Positions 19,311 to 27,072 of a DNA stretch of 64,000 bases are shown one piece after another. The DNA is from Rhizobium sp. 32-5/1 (GTDB lineage: Bacteria > Pseudomonadota > Alphaproteobacteria > Rhizobiales > Rhizobiaceae). The stretch spans positions 1-64,000 of the forward strand of contig NZ_CP120638.1 of NCBI RefSeq assembly GCF_029537235.1, given 5' to 3'. How positions within the stretch are numbered: the first letter of the stretch is position 1; each line of letters begins with the position of its first letter. The position numbers and the translations under genes were made by a program. The notes under the pieces were generated by a model. That model was not told the DNA's origin, searched no databases, and saw only the letters and a program-made list of their open reading frames with translations.

Positions 19311-19538
19311 TTATCGACTGCGGGCCCTGCTTCGCGATGCTGCCGTACGCCTCCGGCTCACTTGCTTTTTCGGTGCCGCGCGCTTGACCGTCCTTGTCTT
19401 CTTGAAGCGGCCGGTTGTTGCCGAACGCGTCTGACGCTTTTTGCGCTTCGTCGTCGTCTTGGCGCCAGCCTTCTTCAGGATTTCCTTGAGTACGTTCTCG
19501 ACGACGCCCGTCACCAGTTCATTGATCAGGCCGGCCAT
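19311..19538 (-). CDS. Small lysine/arginine-rich protein
   Basis: A 75-residue protein with two parts: a hydrophobic-amphipathic N-terminus (MAGLINELVTGVVENVLKEILKK, about 1-23) and an extremely basic tail of Lys, Arg, Thr and Ser resembling histone H1 tails. It starts six bases after the bolA stop, so it is almost certainly co-translated with it. The composition suggests nucleic-acid binding, but no family is recognised. The ORF could be doubted as low complexity; its tight position between bolA and grxD supports it being real. Confidence 0.7.
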   Translation of the reverse strand: MAGLINELVTGVVENVLKEILKKAGAKTTTKRKKRQTRSATTGRFKKTRTVKRAAPKKQVSRRRTAASRSRARSR

Positions 19539-19543
19539 GCGCG

Positions 19544-19777
19544 CTACTCCGGTGCCGAGGTCTGGAGGGCAAGCGCGTGCAGCACGCCGCCCATATTGCC
19601 CTTCAGCGCGTTGTAGACCATCTGGTGCTGCTGGACGCGGCTCTTGCCTCTAAAGGCTTCGGCAACGACTTCCGCGGCATAATGATCGCCGTCACCGGCG
19701 AGGTCACGGATCGTGACCTTTGCGCCGGGAATGCCGGATTTGATCATGTCTTCAATATCGCCAGGTGCCATCGGCAT
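19544..19777 (-). CDS. BolA family protein
   Basis: A 77-residue BolA-like protein (IbaG-like length). Seen: IKSGIPGAKVTIRDLAGDGDHYAAEVV and the helix-loop-helix FRGKSRVQQHQMVYNALKG, with the invariant His in the latter. BolA proteins form [2Fe-2S]-bridged heterodimers with CGFS glutaredoxins; grxD is two genes downstream. It sits 18 bases after the purL stop. Confidence 0.93.
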   Translation of the reverse strand: MPMAPGDIEDMIKSGIPGAKVTIRDLAGDGDHYAAEVVAEAFRGKSRVQQHQMVYNALKGNMGGVLHALALQTSAPE

Positions 19778-19795
19778 GCTTGGTACTCCCTGAAA

Positions 19796-22027
19796 TTACT
19801 CGGCGGCGATCTTTGTCTCGCCATCCATGAAGTCAGGGAACCATGATTCATGGGCCAAGCGCAATTGCTGAATTGCCAGCGGCCGTGCCGCGCCCAGAGT
19901 TACCTGCGCACCACCGGTCTTGCCGATTTCAGCGACCACGACACCGGCCTTGGCCGCCGCCTCGATGATGCCGACTGCCTTGCCGGCCGCAACCGCGACG
20001 ACGTAGCGGCCCTGGTCTTCGCCGAAGAAGGCCGGGATTGCATCGCCGACGGGGGTTGAAATGACGGCACCGATGTCGCCAGCCATCGCCATTTCGACAA
20101 CGGCAAGTGCCAGACCGCCCGACGAGCAGTCATGAACCGCCGTGACCTTACCATCCAGGATGAGGCCGCGGACGAAATCGCCAACCTTGCGCTCATGGGC
20201 GAGATCGACATGCGGGGCAGGGCCATCGGTACGGCCATGGATATCGCGCAGATAGACCGTCTGGCCGAGATGCGTGCCCCAGCCTTCCGGCGCTCCGATC
20301 AAAAGGATGGTTTCGCCTTCCGATGCAAAGCGGATGCGCGCCATTTTCGACCAGTCGCTGAGCAAACCGACGCCGCCAATGGTCGGGGTCGGCAGGATAC
20401 CCTGGCCGTTGGTCTCGTTATAGAGTGAGACATTGCCCGAGACGATCGGGAAATCGAGCACCCGGCAGGCCTCGCCGATGCCCTTGATGGCATGCACGAG
20501 CTGGCTCATGATTTCCGGGCGTTCCGGATTGCCGAAATTGAGGTTGTCGGTCGCCGCCAGGGGCAGTGCGCCGGTCGCGGTGATGTTGCGCCAGCATTCG
20601 GCCACGGCCTGCTTGCCGCCTTCAAAAGCATCGGCCTCGACATAGCGCGGCGTGACGTCGGAGGAGAAGGCGAGCGCCTTGGTGTCATGGCCCTCGACCC
20701 GCACGACGCCGGCATCGCCGCCCGGCAGTTGCAGCGAATTGCCCTGGATCAGCGTGTCGTATTGTTCGTAGACCCAGCGGCGCGAGGAATTGTTGGCCGA
20801 GCCGACGAGCGAAAGCACGGCATCGGCAACGTCCGACTGCGGTACGTCGCCGACAGCCAGCGGAGCGGCCACCTTGGCCGGCGTCCAGGGACGATCATAT
20901 TCCGGGGCTTCGTCGCCCAGTTCCTTGATTGGTAGGTTGGCGACTTCCTCGCCCTGGTGGATGACACGGAAGCGCAGGTCGTCAGTGGTCTTGCCGACGA
21001 TTGCGAAATCGAGACCCCATTTGACGAAGATCGCCTTGGCGACCTCTTCCTTGGAGGGCTCGAGCACCATGAGCATGCGCTCCTGGCTTTCCGACAGCAT
21101 CATCTCATAGGCCGTCATGCGCTCTTCGCGCACCGGCACCTGATCGAGCAGCAATTCGATGCCGAGATCGCCCTTGGCGCCCATCTCGACGGCCGAGCAG
21201 GTGAGACCGGCGGCACCCATATCCTGGATGGCGATAACGGCGCCGGTTTTCATCAGTTCGAGGCAGGCTTCCAGCAGGCACTTTTCGGTGAAGGGGTCGC
21301 CGACCTGAACGGTCGGGCGTTTTTCCTCGATCGATTCGTCGAATTCGGCAGACGCCATGGTGGCACCGCCGACTCCGTCACGGCCGGTCTTGGCGCCGAG
21401 ATAGACGACGGGCAGGCCGACGCCCTTGGCTTCCGACAGGAAGATCGCATCGGACTTGGCAAGGCCGGCTGCAAAGGCGTTGACGAGAATGTTGCCGTTG
21501 TAGCGCGCGTCGAATTCGACCTCGCCGCCGACTGTCGGCACGCCGAAGGAGTTGCCGTAACCGCCGACGCCGGCGACAACGCCCGAGACGAGGTGGCGGG
21601 TCTTGGGATGATCCGGCGCGCCGAAGCGCAGCGCGTTCATGGCGGCGATCGGACGCGCCCCCATGGTGAAGACGTCGCGCAGGATGCCGCCGACGCCGGT
21701 CGCAGCCCCCTGATAGGGCTCGATATAGGACGGGTGGTTGTGGCTCTCCATCTTGAAGACGACGACGTCGCCGTCATCGATATCCACCACGCCGGCATTT
21801 TCGCCGGGGCCCTGGATGACGCGCGGCCCGGTCGTCGGTAGCGTCTTCAGCCATTTCTTCGAGGATTTGTAGGAGCAGTGTTCGTTCCACATCGCCGAGA
21901 AGATGCCGAGTTCGGTAAAGGTCGGCTCGCGCCCGATCAGGCCCAGAATGCGCTGATACTCATCCGGCTTCAGCCCATGCGAGGCGATCAGGTCCGGGGT
22001 GATGGGGCGGGTATTGGAAATGGTCAT
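19796..22027 (-). CDS. purL: Phosphoribosylformylglycinamidine synthase, large subunit PurL
   Basis: Fourth step of purine synthesis: ATP-dependent conversion of FGAR to FGAM, using ammonia from PurQ through a complex with PurS. The 743-residue length marks the small-type PurL that needs separate PurS and PurQ, both present at 24.5-25.7 kb. Seen: the N-terminal [20 protein letters not shown] block, [15 protein letters not shown], and ATP-binding glycine-rich stretches in the repeated halves. ATG 22027 is preferred; nine upstream residues are unlike the family. It heads the run into bolA and grxD. Confidence 0.97.
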   Translation of the reverse strand: MTISNTRPITPDLIASHGLKPDEYQRILGLIGREPTFTELGIFSAMWNEHCSYKSSKKWLKTLPTTGPRVIQGPGENAGVVDIDDGDVVVFKMESHNHPSYIEPYQGAATGVGGILRDVFTMGARPIAAMNALRFGAPDHPKTRHLVSGVVAGVGGYGNSFGVPTVGGEVEFDARYNGNILVNAFAAGLAKSDAIFLSEAKGVGLPVVYLGAKTGRDGVGGATMASAEFDESIEEKRPTVQVGDPFTEKCLLEACLELMKTGAVIAIQDMGAAGLTCSAVEMGAKGDLGIELLLDQVPVREERMTAYEMMLSESQERMLMVLEPSKEEVAKAIFVKWGLDFAIVGKTTDDLRFRVIHQGEEVANLPIKELGDEAPEYDRPWTPAKVAAPLAVGDVPQSDVADAVLSLVGSANNSSRRWVYEQYDTLIQGNSLQLPGGDAGVVRVEGHDTKALAFSSDVTPRYVEADAFEGGKQAVAECWRNITATGALPLAATDNLNFGNPERPEIMSQLVHAIKGIGEACRVLDFPIVSGNVSLYNETNGQGILPTPTIGGVGLLSDWSKMARIRFASEGETILLIGAPEGWGTHLGQTVYLRDIHGRTDGPAPHVDLAHERKVGDFVRGLILDGKVTAVHDCSSGGLALAVVEMAMAGDIGAVISTPVGDAIPAFFGEDQGRYVVAVAAGKAVGIIEAAAKAGVVVAEIGKTGGAQVTLGAARPLAIQQLRLAHESWFPDFMDGETKIAAE

Positions 22028-22213
22028 GGTGATCCGTCGGGTCCGTTGGCGCATTCGGCAAGCCGGAAAAAGCCGGGCGGCAGGAATGCAAGAAACAATG
22101 AGCGCGCTTTGCGGCTTCTTAGCCCATGCGGCGGCGCGGTGCGACAGGAAAATGCCAATCCGGATAGGGCAAACAGCGGATTTCTGTGGGGCAGGCGAAG
22201 GCAGCCGACGGTG

Positions 22214-23632
22214 TCACGCAAAACTATCATAGCCCGTTCTGCCGCTATCGAGCAATCGACGTAGTGTCTGGAAGCCGTGACGGACCTCCTCGCGGTTTTG
22301 TGGGGAGGAAAAGCCGATGCGGGCGCGGTGAAAAACGCTGTCCGTGCGTCCGGCCTTGAACTCGTCCTCGTCATCGACAAGCACGCCTTCGGCAAGGGCG
22401 GCATTTTTGAACGTGCCCGACAGCCAGGGTTCCGGAAGCTTCAGCCAAAGGAACGGCACATGCGGATGGGAGTTGAACTCCAGGCCTGAAAAGATGTCTC
22501 GCGCCATCTGCTCGCGCAGCCTGATTTCAGCAATCCCATTTTCGCGCAGCCGCCGACCTTCGCCGGTCAGGACCAGACGGGCACAGAGCTCTGCCAGAAG
22601 AAAAGGCATGCCGCCGCTCACCATTTTGTGGGCGATGCGGATGCGCTGGCTGAAATGCGGCGGGCAGGCGACCCAGCCGCCGCGAACACCGGCGGCAACT
22701 GATTTCGACAGGCCGCCGACGAGAAAGGTGCGTTCCGGCGCAAGTTCTGCCAGGAGTGGTGTCGGATCACCGGTCATGGCGCCATAAAGATCGTCCTCCA
22801 GCAGCCAGACACTGTGCCGGCGGGCGATATCGACGATCGCCTTACGCCGCTCCAGCGACAGCGTGACCACGGTCGGGTTCTGGGCCGCCGGCATCAGGAA
22901 GGCGAGTTTCGGATGTTGTTGCGCGCAGACCCGTTCGAAATCCTCCGGAATAAGGCCAAGATGATCCGATTCCATGAGAACTTGCCGGCGTCCGATCAGA
23001 CCGGCGCTGCGGCTGATCTGTGAATAGGTCAGGTTCTCGAAAGCGATCTTGTCGCCCGGTGCTGTCACCGCGGCAATCACCGCCACAGCACCCGCATGGG
23101 CACCGAGTGTTGGCACGATACAATCGGGGGCAGGGCGGAAATTGCCCTTGGCCAGCCATTGGCTACCGGCTTCGAACCAGTGATCGGGGAAATTGCGGGC
23201 ATAGCTGGCGATATCGAACTGATGCTCGCGGGTAATGTCATGCAGCAAGGCTTCCAGCGTCGCGCTCTGGCCGACATCGGGGGCCGCCGTGCTGTCGAAG
23301 CGCAACTTGCCCGTAGGCGCGTTGATGGGGCGCGTACCGGCGAGCGACGCCGTCAGCGGATCAGCCTGCTCTGCGGGTCTGCTCTCCGGCTTGTCGAGCA
23401 CATAGGTGCCTCTGCCGACTTCACCGCTGACGAGGCCGCGTTCGCGCACCAGCGTATAGGCCCGCCCGACGGTGCCAATCGTCACCCCGATATCGAAGGC
23501 GAGATTGCGTTGCGGCGGCAGCTTGGTGCCCACCGAAAGCACGCCGTCCATGATCGCTTGCTCGATCTGGTCGGCAATGCGGGCGTAAAGCGGGCCTTGG
23601 CCCTGCGTGGGGTCGGGTATCCAATTTGTCAT
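22214..23632 (-). CDS. MocR-type regulator (GntR HTH fused to aminotransferase domain)
   Basis: A 472-residue PLP-dependent transcription factor. The N-terminal winged helix (about 10-75: ARIADQIEQAIMDGVLSVGTKLPPQRNLA) has the GntR fold; the rest is a fold-type I aminotransferase domain with the PLP-lysine in VGGLSKSVAAGVRGGW. Such proteins sense amino acids, amines or vitamin B6. It is divergent from a DUF1127 gene with a 90-base gap that holds an inverted repeat at 23675-23687, so the two may be functionally linked. Effector unknown. Confidence 0.9.
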   Translation of the reverse strand: MTNWIPDPTQGQGPLYARIADQIEQAIMDGVLSVGTKLPPQRNLAFDIGVTIGTVGRAYTLVRERGLVSGEVGRGTYVLDKPESRPAEQADPLTASLAGTRPINAPTGKLRFDSTAAPDVGQSATLEALLHDITREHQFDIASYARNFPDHWFEAGSQWLAKGNFRPAPDCIVPTLGAHAGAVAVIAAVTAPGDKIAFENLTYSQISRSAGLIGRRQVLMESDHLGLIPEDFERVCAQQHPKLAFLMPAAQNPTVVTLSLERRKAIVDIARRHSVWLLEDDLYGAMTGDPTPLLAELAPERTFLVGGLSKSVAAGVRGGWVACPPHFSQRIRIAHKMVSGGMPFLLAELCARLVLTGEGRRLRENGIAEIRLREQMARDIFSGLEFNSHPHVPFLWLKLPEPWLSGTFKNAALAEGVLVDDEDEFKAGRTDSVFHRARIGFSSPQNREEVRHGFQTLRRLLDSGRTGYDSFA

Positions 23633-23674
23633 GGTAACAATTATCTACATTGCACCAATTGCCATGTCAATTAA

Positions 23675-23687
23675 GTAGCATTGCTAC
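23675..23687. promoter_or_regulatory. Inverted repeat in the MocR/DUF1127 divergent region
   Basis: GTAGCA-T-TGCTAC, a perfect 6-1-6 repeat in an AT-rich 90-base gap between divergent starts. TGTCA (23665) and TGACA (23688) flank it asymmetrically. A candidate operator for the MocR protein. Confidence 0.45.
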
Positions 23688-23722
23688 TGACACAAATAGG
23701 CAATGCAGATTGATTGGGTGCA

Positions 23723-23956
23723 ATGATGACAATCGAGACAATGCAATCGGAATATGGCACATCCTTCCCAAAGCGGGCGCGTGCACATGTTCGCATTGCC
23801 TCCTGGTTCGCAACCGTGTGGGCATGGTTGATGTGGCAGAGTGAAAAGTCACGGACGCGCATTGCGCTTTCCGAACTGACGGACAGCCAGCTCGACGATA
23901 TCGGCGTCACGCGGGCCGAGGCTCGACGGGAAGCCTGCCAGTCCTTCTGGAATTAA
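23723..23956 (+). CDS. DUF1127 small protein
   Basis: A 77-residue protein ending in the DUF1127 helix (SRTRIALSELTDSQLDDIGVTRAEARREA). DUF1127 proteins are abundant in rhizobia; some act in RNA turnover or phosphate and stress responses, but this one has no assigned role. Start is ATG 23723 or the adjacent ATG 23726. It has an aromatic stretch (IASWFATVWAWLMW) before the domain. Divergent from the MocR gene, it may be its target. Confidence 0.85.
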   Translation: MMTIETMQSEYGTSFPKRARAHVRIASWFATVWAWLMWQSEKSRTRIALSELTDSQLDDIGVTRAEARREACQSFWN

Positions 23957-24037
23957 TCGCGGAGCCGCATTCATCACAGCTGAAGAACGTTCGACAATCT
24001 GCTCTTTACCCTGCCAGCGCGCGCTGCGATGCGTGTA

Positions 24038-24445
24038 TCAGTTACATGCGGGATTGCCGGAGGCCCAGCGACGGATATCCGTCTTCATGCGCGCGCCGAC
24101 TGGCTCATCAAGCAGGGGGCCGAAAGCCTGCATCTGCGCGGGCTGACCTTCGGCCTGGACAACGGCAAGTGGCCGCGATTCCGGAGAGTTGCGATGCACA
24201 ATGAGAATGCGCGGGCGTCCGGAGAAGGAGTTGAGCTCCGGGGCAAGGCGGTATGCCTTGAAGGCAGAATCACCCGATTTGAACCAGCAGCGATTGGCTC
24301 CGAGAGCGACACGCTCCATCGTCGGCAGAGCCGCGGCGCTTTTTGTTGGTGCCGGCGGTCGCTCGGACTGGCAGCCGGCTGTCAGCGCCAACAAGCCCGT
24401 GGCGCCGGCAATCGCCAATCGGCGGAAGATGATGGATGTGCGCAT
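24038..24445 (-). CDS. Predicted lipoprotein of unknown function
   Basis: A 135-residue protein with a lipoprotein signal: MRTSIIFRRLAIAGATGLLA followed by lipobox LTAGC (Cys25 lipidated in the outer membrane or inner leaflet). The mature domain has one further pair of cysteines (NRCWF and NPAC at the extreme C-terminus) that may form a disulfide. It lies 52 bases after purQ on the same strand and may be at the end of that operon. I do not recognise the family. Confidence 0.8.
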   Translation of the reverse strand: MRTSIIFRRLAIAGATGLLALTAGCQSERPPAPTKSAAALPTMERVALGANRCWFKSGDSAFKAYRLAPELNSFSGRPRILIVHRNSPESRPLAVVQAEGQPAQMQAFGPLLDEPVGARMKTDIRRWASGNPACN

Positions 24446-24497
24446 CGGAAAGCCTCGGTGATTCGATCTCGTATCGAAGCTTCTATCAGCCAGAAGG

Positions 24498-25169
24498 TTA
24501 AGCAGCGATGACTTCCAGCGCCGATGCGATCAGACCACGACCGTCCGAGCCGCCATGGCCAGCCTCGATAAGGTTTTCCGGGTGCGGCATCATGCCGAGA
24601 ATATTGCCCTTGGCGTTGATCAAGCCTGCAATGTCGTTGATGGAACCGTTGGGGTTCGTACCTTCGGCATAGCGGAACAGAACCTGGCCGTTGCCTTCGA
24701 TCGACTTCAGAGTCTCTTCGTCGGCGAAGTAATTGCCGTCGTGATGAGCGACCGGGCAGCGGATGATCTGCCCCTTGCTGTAGGCGCGGGTGAAGTCCGT
24801 TTCGGCATTCACCACTTCCAGCTTGATTTCCTTGCAGACGAATTTCAGCGACGCGTTGCGCATCAGCGCGCCCGGCAGGAGGCCGGCCTCGACGAGGATC
24901 TGGAAACCGTTGCAGACGCCCAGAACCTTGACGCCCGCTTCTGCCTTGGCCTTGATCGCCTGCATCACCGGCATGCGCGCGGCGATCGCGCCGCAACGCA
25001 GATAGTCCCCATAGGAAAAGCCGCCCGGGATGACGATCAGGTCGACGTCCGGAATTTCTGTTTCCGTCTGCCAGATCGTGACCGGCGCCGTGCCGGAAAT
25101 CTTGGTGATCGCAGCGATCATGTCACGATCGCGATTGAGGCCTGGAAGCTGGACGACGGCGGACTTCAT
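24498..25169 (-). CDS. purQ: Phosphoribosylformylglycinamidine synthase, glutaminase subunit PurQ
   Basis: Class I glutamine amidotransferase that supplies ammonia to PurL. The nucleophile Cys86 is in [11 protein letters not shown], with the oxyanion region [14 protein letters not shown] and the late GMMPHPEN carrying the catalytic His. Length 223 is normal. Its ATG overlaps the stop of the upstream 85-residue ORF by four bases (ATGA), so translation is coupled. Confidence 0.97.
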   Translation of the reverse strand: MKSAVVQLPGLNRDRDMIAAITKISGTAPVTIWQTETEIPDVDLIVIPGGFSYGDYLRCGAIAARMPVMQAIKAKAEAGVKVLGVCNGFQILVEAGLLPGALMRNASLKFVCKEIKLEVVNAETDFTRAYSKGQIIRCPVAHHDGNYFADEETLKSIEGNGQVLFRYAEGTNPNGSINDIAGLINAKGNILGMMPHPENLIEAGHGGSDGRGLIASALEVIAA

Positions 25170-25423
25170 GGGTGCGGTTCAAACCTTGATTGGGCCTCGG
25201 CAAGCTCACGCAGCTCTAGGCGGTTTTCGATACGGTCGAGACGAGTCTCGTGGCGGGAAAGAATGCCGTAGATATTATGAATGTCCTGCTGCATCGAAAC
25301 CATTGTTCCGCGCATCGCATTCAGTTCTAGTCGGATTTCTCGTTGACCTTCCTTCAAGGCGGCAACGTCGCCATGAACGCGCTTCAGCAATTCATACATC
25401 AGTTCGTTTGTGATGTCGGCCAT
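25166..25423 (-). CDS. Small coiled-coil protein between purS and purQ
   Basis: An 85-residue soluble protein, strongly helical with heptad-like spacing over most of its length ([18 protein letters not shown] ... [20 protein letters not shown] ... [18 protein letters not shown]). It has no membrane segment, cysteine or catalytic motif. It is wedged between purS and purQ with an ATGA overlap into purQ, so it is made together with the FGAM synthase subunits. Whether it binds that complex is an inference. Family not recognised. Confidence 0.75.
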   Translation of the reverse strand: MADITNELMYELLKRVHGDVAALKEGQREIRLELNAMRGTMVSMQQDIHNIYGILSRHETRLDRIENRLELRELAEAQSRFEPHP

Positions 25424-25443
25424 TGCATCACCTCATTCAACCA

Positions 25444-25686
25444 TCAGGCGAGTGAGATAGTGTAATTCTCAATCACCGTATTGGCGAGCAGTTTTTCGCA
25501 CATGGCTTTCAGGTCAGCCTCGGCCTTGGCCCTGTCGGCGGTCTCGATCTGGATATCGAAGACCTTGCCCTGGCGGACATGGCCGATGCCGTCAAAGCCG
25601 AGAGCGCCGAGGGCGCCTTCGATTGCCTTGCCCTGGGGGTCTAGAACGCCGTTCTTCAGCGTCACAGTCACGCGTGCGTTGATCAC
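25444..25686 (-). CDS. purS: Phosphoribosylformylglycinamidine synthase subunit PurS
   Basis: Small structural subunit bridging PurQ and PurL in FGAM synthase. The 80-residue ferredoxin-like fold is typical: ARVTVTLKNGVLDPQGKAIEGALGALGF and VRQGKVFDIQIE are the family motifs, with the C-terminal CEKLLANTVIENY. It lies 15 bases after purC on the same strand. Confidence 0.96.
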   Translation of the reverse strand: MINARVTVTLKNGVLDPQGKAIEGALGALGFDGIGHVRQGKVFDIQIETADRAKAEADLKAMCEKLLANTVIENYTISLA

Positions 25687-25701
25687 TGTCGTCTTTCCTG
25701 C

Positions 25702-26466
25702 TTATTTCACCAGAACCGGGCCGGAGCCGCGCGGTGGTTCGTTTTCGTTCATGATGCCGAGGCGTCGCGCCACTTCCTGATAGGCCTCGACGAGGCCGCC
25801 CATGTCGCGGCGGAAGCGGTCCTTGTCCATCTTTTCCTTGGTTTCGACGTCCCACAGACGGCAGCTGTCCGGCGAGATCTCATCCGCCAGGATGATGCGC
25901 ATCATGTCGCCTTCGAAGAGGCGGCCGCATTCGATCTTGAAATCGACCAGCTGGATGCCGACGCCCAGAAACAGGCCGGTGAGGAAGTCGTTGATGCGGA
26001 TGGCAAGCGCCATGATGTCGTCGAGTTCCTGTGGGCTTGCCCAACCGAACGCCGTGATGTGCTCTTCAGAGACCATCGGATCGTCCAGCGCGTCAGCCTT
26101 GTAGTAAAACTCGATGATCGAGCGCGGCAGGACCACGCCTTCCTCGATGCCAAGACGCTTGGCGAGAGAACCGGCGGCAACATTGCGCACGACGATCTCA
26201 AGCGGAATGATCTCCACTTCCTTGATCAACTGCTCGCGCATGTTGAGGCGGCGGATGAAATGGGTCGGGATGCCGATCCTGTTCAGATGCGTGAAGATAT
26301 ATTCGGAAATGCGATTGTTGAGCACGCCCTTGCCGTCGATAACCTCATGCTTCTTCGCGTTGAAGGCTGTAGCATCATCCTTGAAGAACTGGATCAGAGT
26401 GCCCGGCTCGGGACCTTCGTAAAGGATCTTTGCCTTGCCTTCGTAGATACGGCGGCGACGATTCAT
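25702..26466 (-). CDS. purC: Phosphoribosylaminoimidazole-succinocarboxamide synthase
   Basis: SAICAR synthetase: joins CAIR and aspartate with ATP in purine synthesis. Seen: [14 protein letters not shown] (ATP-binding N-terminus), [20 protein letters not shown] (signature), and [14 protein letters not shown] followed by [14 protein letters not shown] (second signature). ATG 26466 gives 254 residues; a TTG one codon earlier is also in frame. It is the first gene of purC-purS-orf-purQ and is divergent from the ATPase zeta gene. Confidence 0.97.
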   Translation of the reverse strand: MNRRRRIYEGKAKILYEGPEPGTLIQFFKDDATAFNAKKHEVIDGKGVLNNRISEYIFTHLNRIGIPTHFIRRLNMREQLIKEVEIIPLEIVVRNVAAGSLAKRLGIEEGVVLPRSIIEFYYKADALDDPMVSEEHITAFGWASPQELDDIMALAIRINDFLTGLFLGVGIQLVDFKIECGRLFEGDMMRIILADEISPDSCRLWDVETKEKMDKDRFRRDMGGLVEAYQEVARRLGIMNENEPPRGSGPVLVK

Positions 26467-26699
26467 CAATGTTGTCTCTATGGTTGCTGGCGCTCTTGGG
26501 CTGCGCCATCGGCATTCTCTAGTCGGGTCATTAACCGAAAAGAATACATTTCACAATCGCGGTCTCAGCCGTTCCCCTGAATTAGGTGAGGGTAACACGA
26601 AAGTCGCCAAAGCGGAAAACTTGCATTGCACTTTCGCCGAGCTTTTGGTTTATGGGCGAAAAGCCGTTTCGGCGCGGACTCTTTTGGGGAGATTGAAGG

Positions 26700-27015
26700 A
26701 TGGTCAATATGCAGGATCGCGAAAAAGCATTTGAATCGAAGTTCGCACTCGACGAAGAGTTGAGGTTCAAGGCAGAAGCCCGCCGCAACAAGCTTCTCGG
26801 TCTGTGGGCTGCAGGCCTTCTCGGCAAGTCCGACGCTGATGCGTATGCCAGGGAAGTGGTCGCCGCCGATTTCGAGGAAGTCGGTCACGAAGATGTCGTT
26901 CGCAAAATCCGCGCAGACTTTGATGCCGCGGGCATCGCTCAGAGCGACGAGCAGATCTCGCCTGAAAATGCTGGAATTGCTTTCCGAAGCCGTGACACAG
27001 ATTCAGAACGGCTGA
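26700..27015 (+). pseudogene. atpZ: F1-ATPase inhibitor zeta subunit (DUF1476), frame broken by one extra base
   Basis: DUF1476 proteins are the zeta inhibitor subunit of alphaproteobacterial F1Fo-ATPase. The N-terminal 85 residues (DREKAFESKFALDEELRFKA ... LLGLWAAGLLGKS ... KIRADFDAAGIAQSDEQI) match the family. Then the frame departs into unrelated sequence ending at 27032. Removing one base near 26956-26958 restores RLKMLELLSEAVTQIQNG and a stop at 27013-27015, exactly the expected C-terminus and length (about 105 residues). Start may be ATG 26700 or ATG 26709; GAAGGA spacing favours 26709. This is the only break in the window needing a base removed. Confidence 0.85.
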
Positions 27016-27039
27016 TCCGTCGCAGCCGGTGATGATTTG

Positions 27040-27072
27040 AAAAGCCGTGCAGCCTCGCTGCACGGCTTTTTT
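27040..27072 (+). terminator. Rho-independent terminator of atpZ
   Basis: AAAAGCCGTGCAG (27040-27052) pairs perfectly with CTGCACGGCTTTT (27058-27070) around CCTCG, then T. It touches the stop codon of the convergent GGDEF/EAL gene. Confidence 0.93.

Noticed and set aside
20957..21841. Plus-strand ORF opposite purL
   Set aside because: Antisense shadow of a certain gene.
25166..25423. Possible antitoxin or phage-type small protein
   Set aside because: No partner toxin, no HTH or degron features; its position in the purine operon argues for a housekeeping role.
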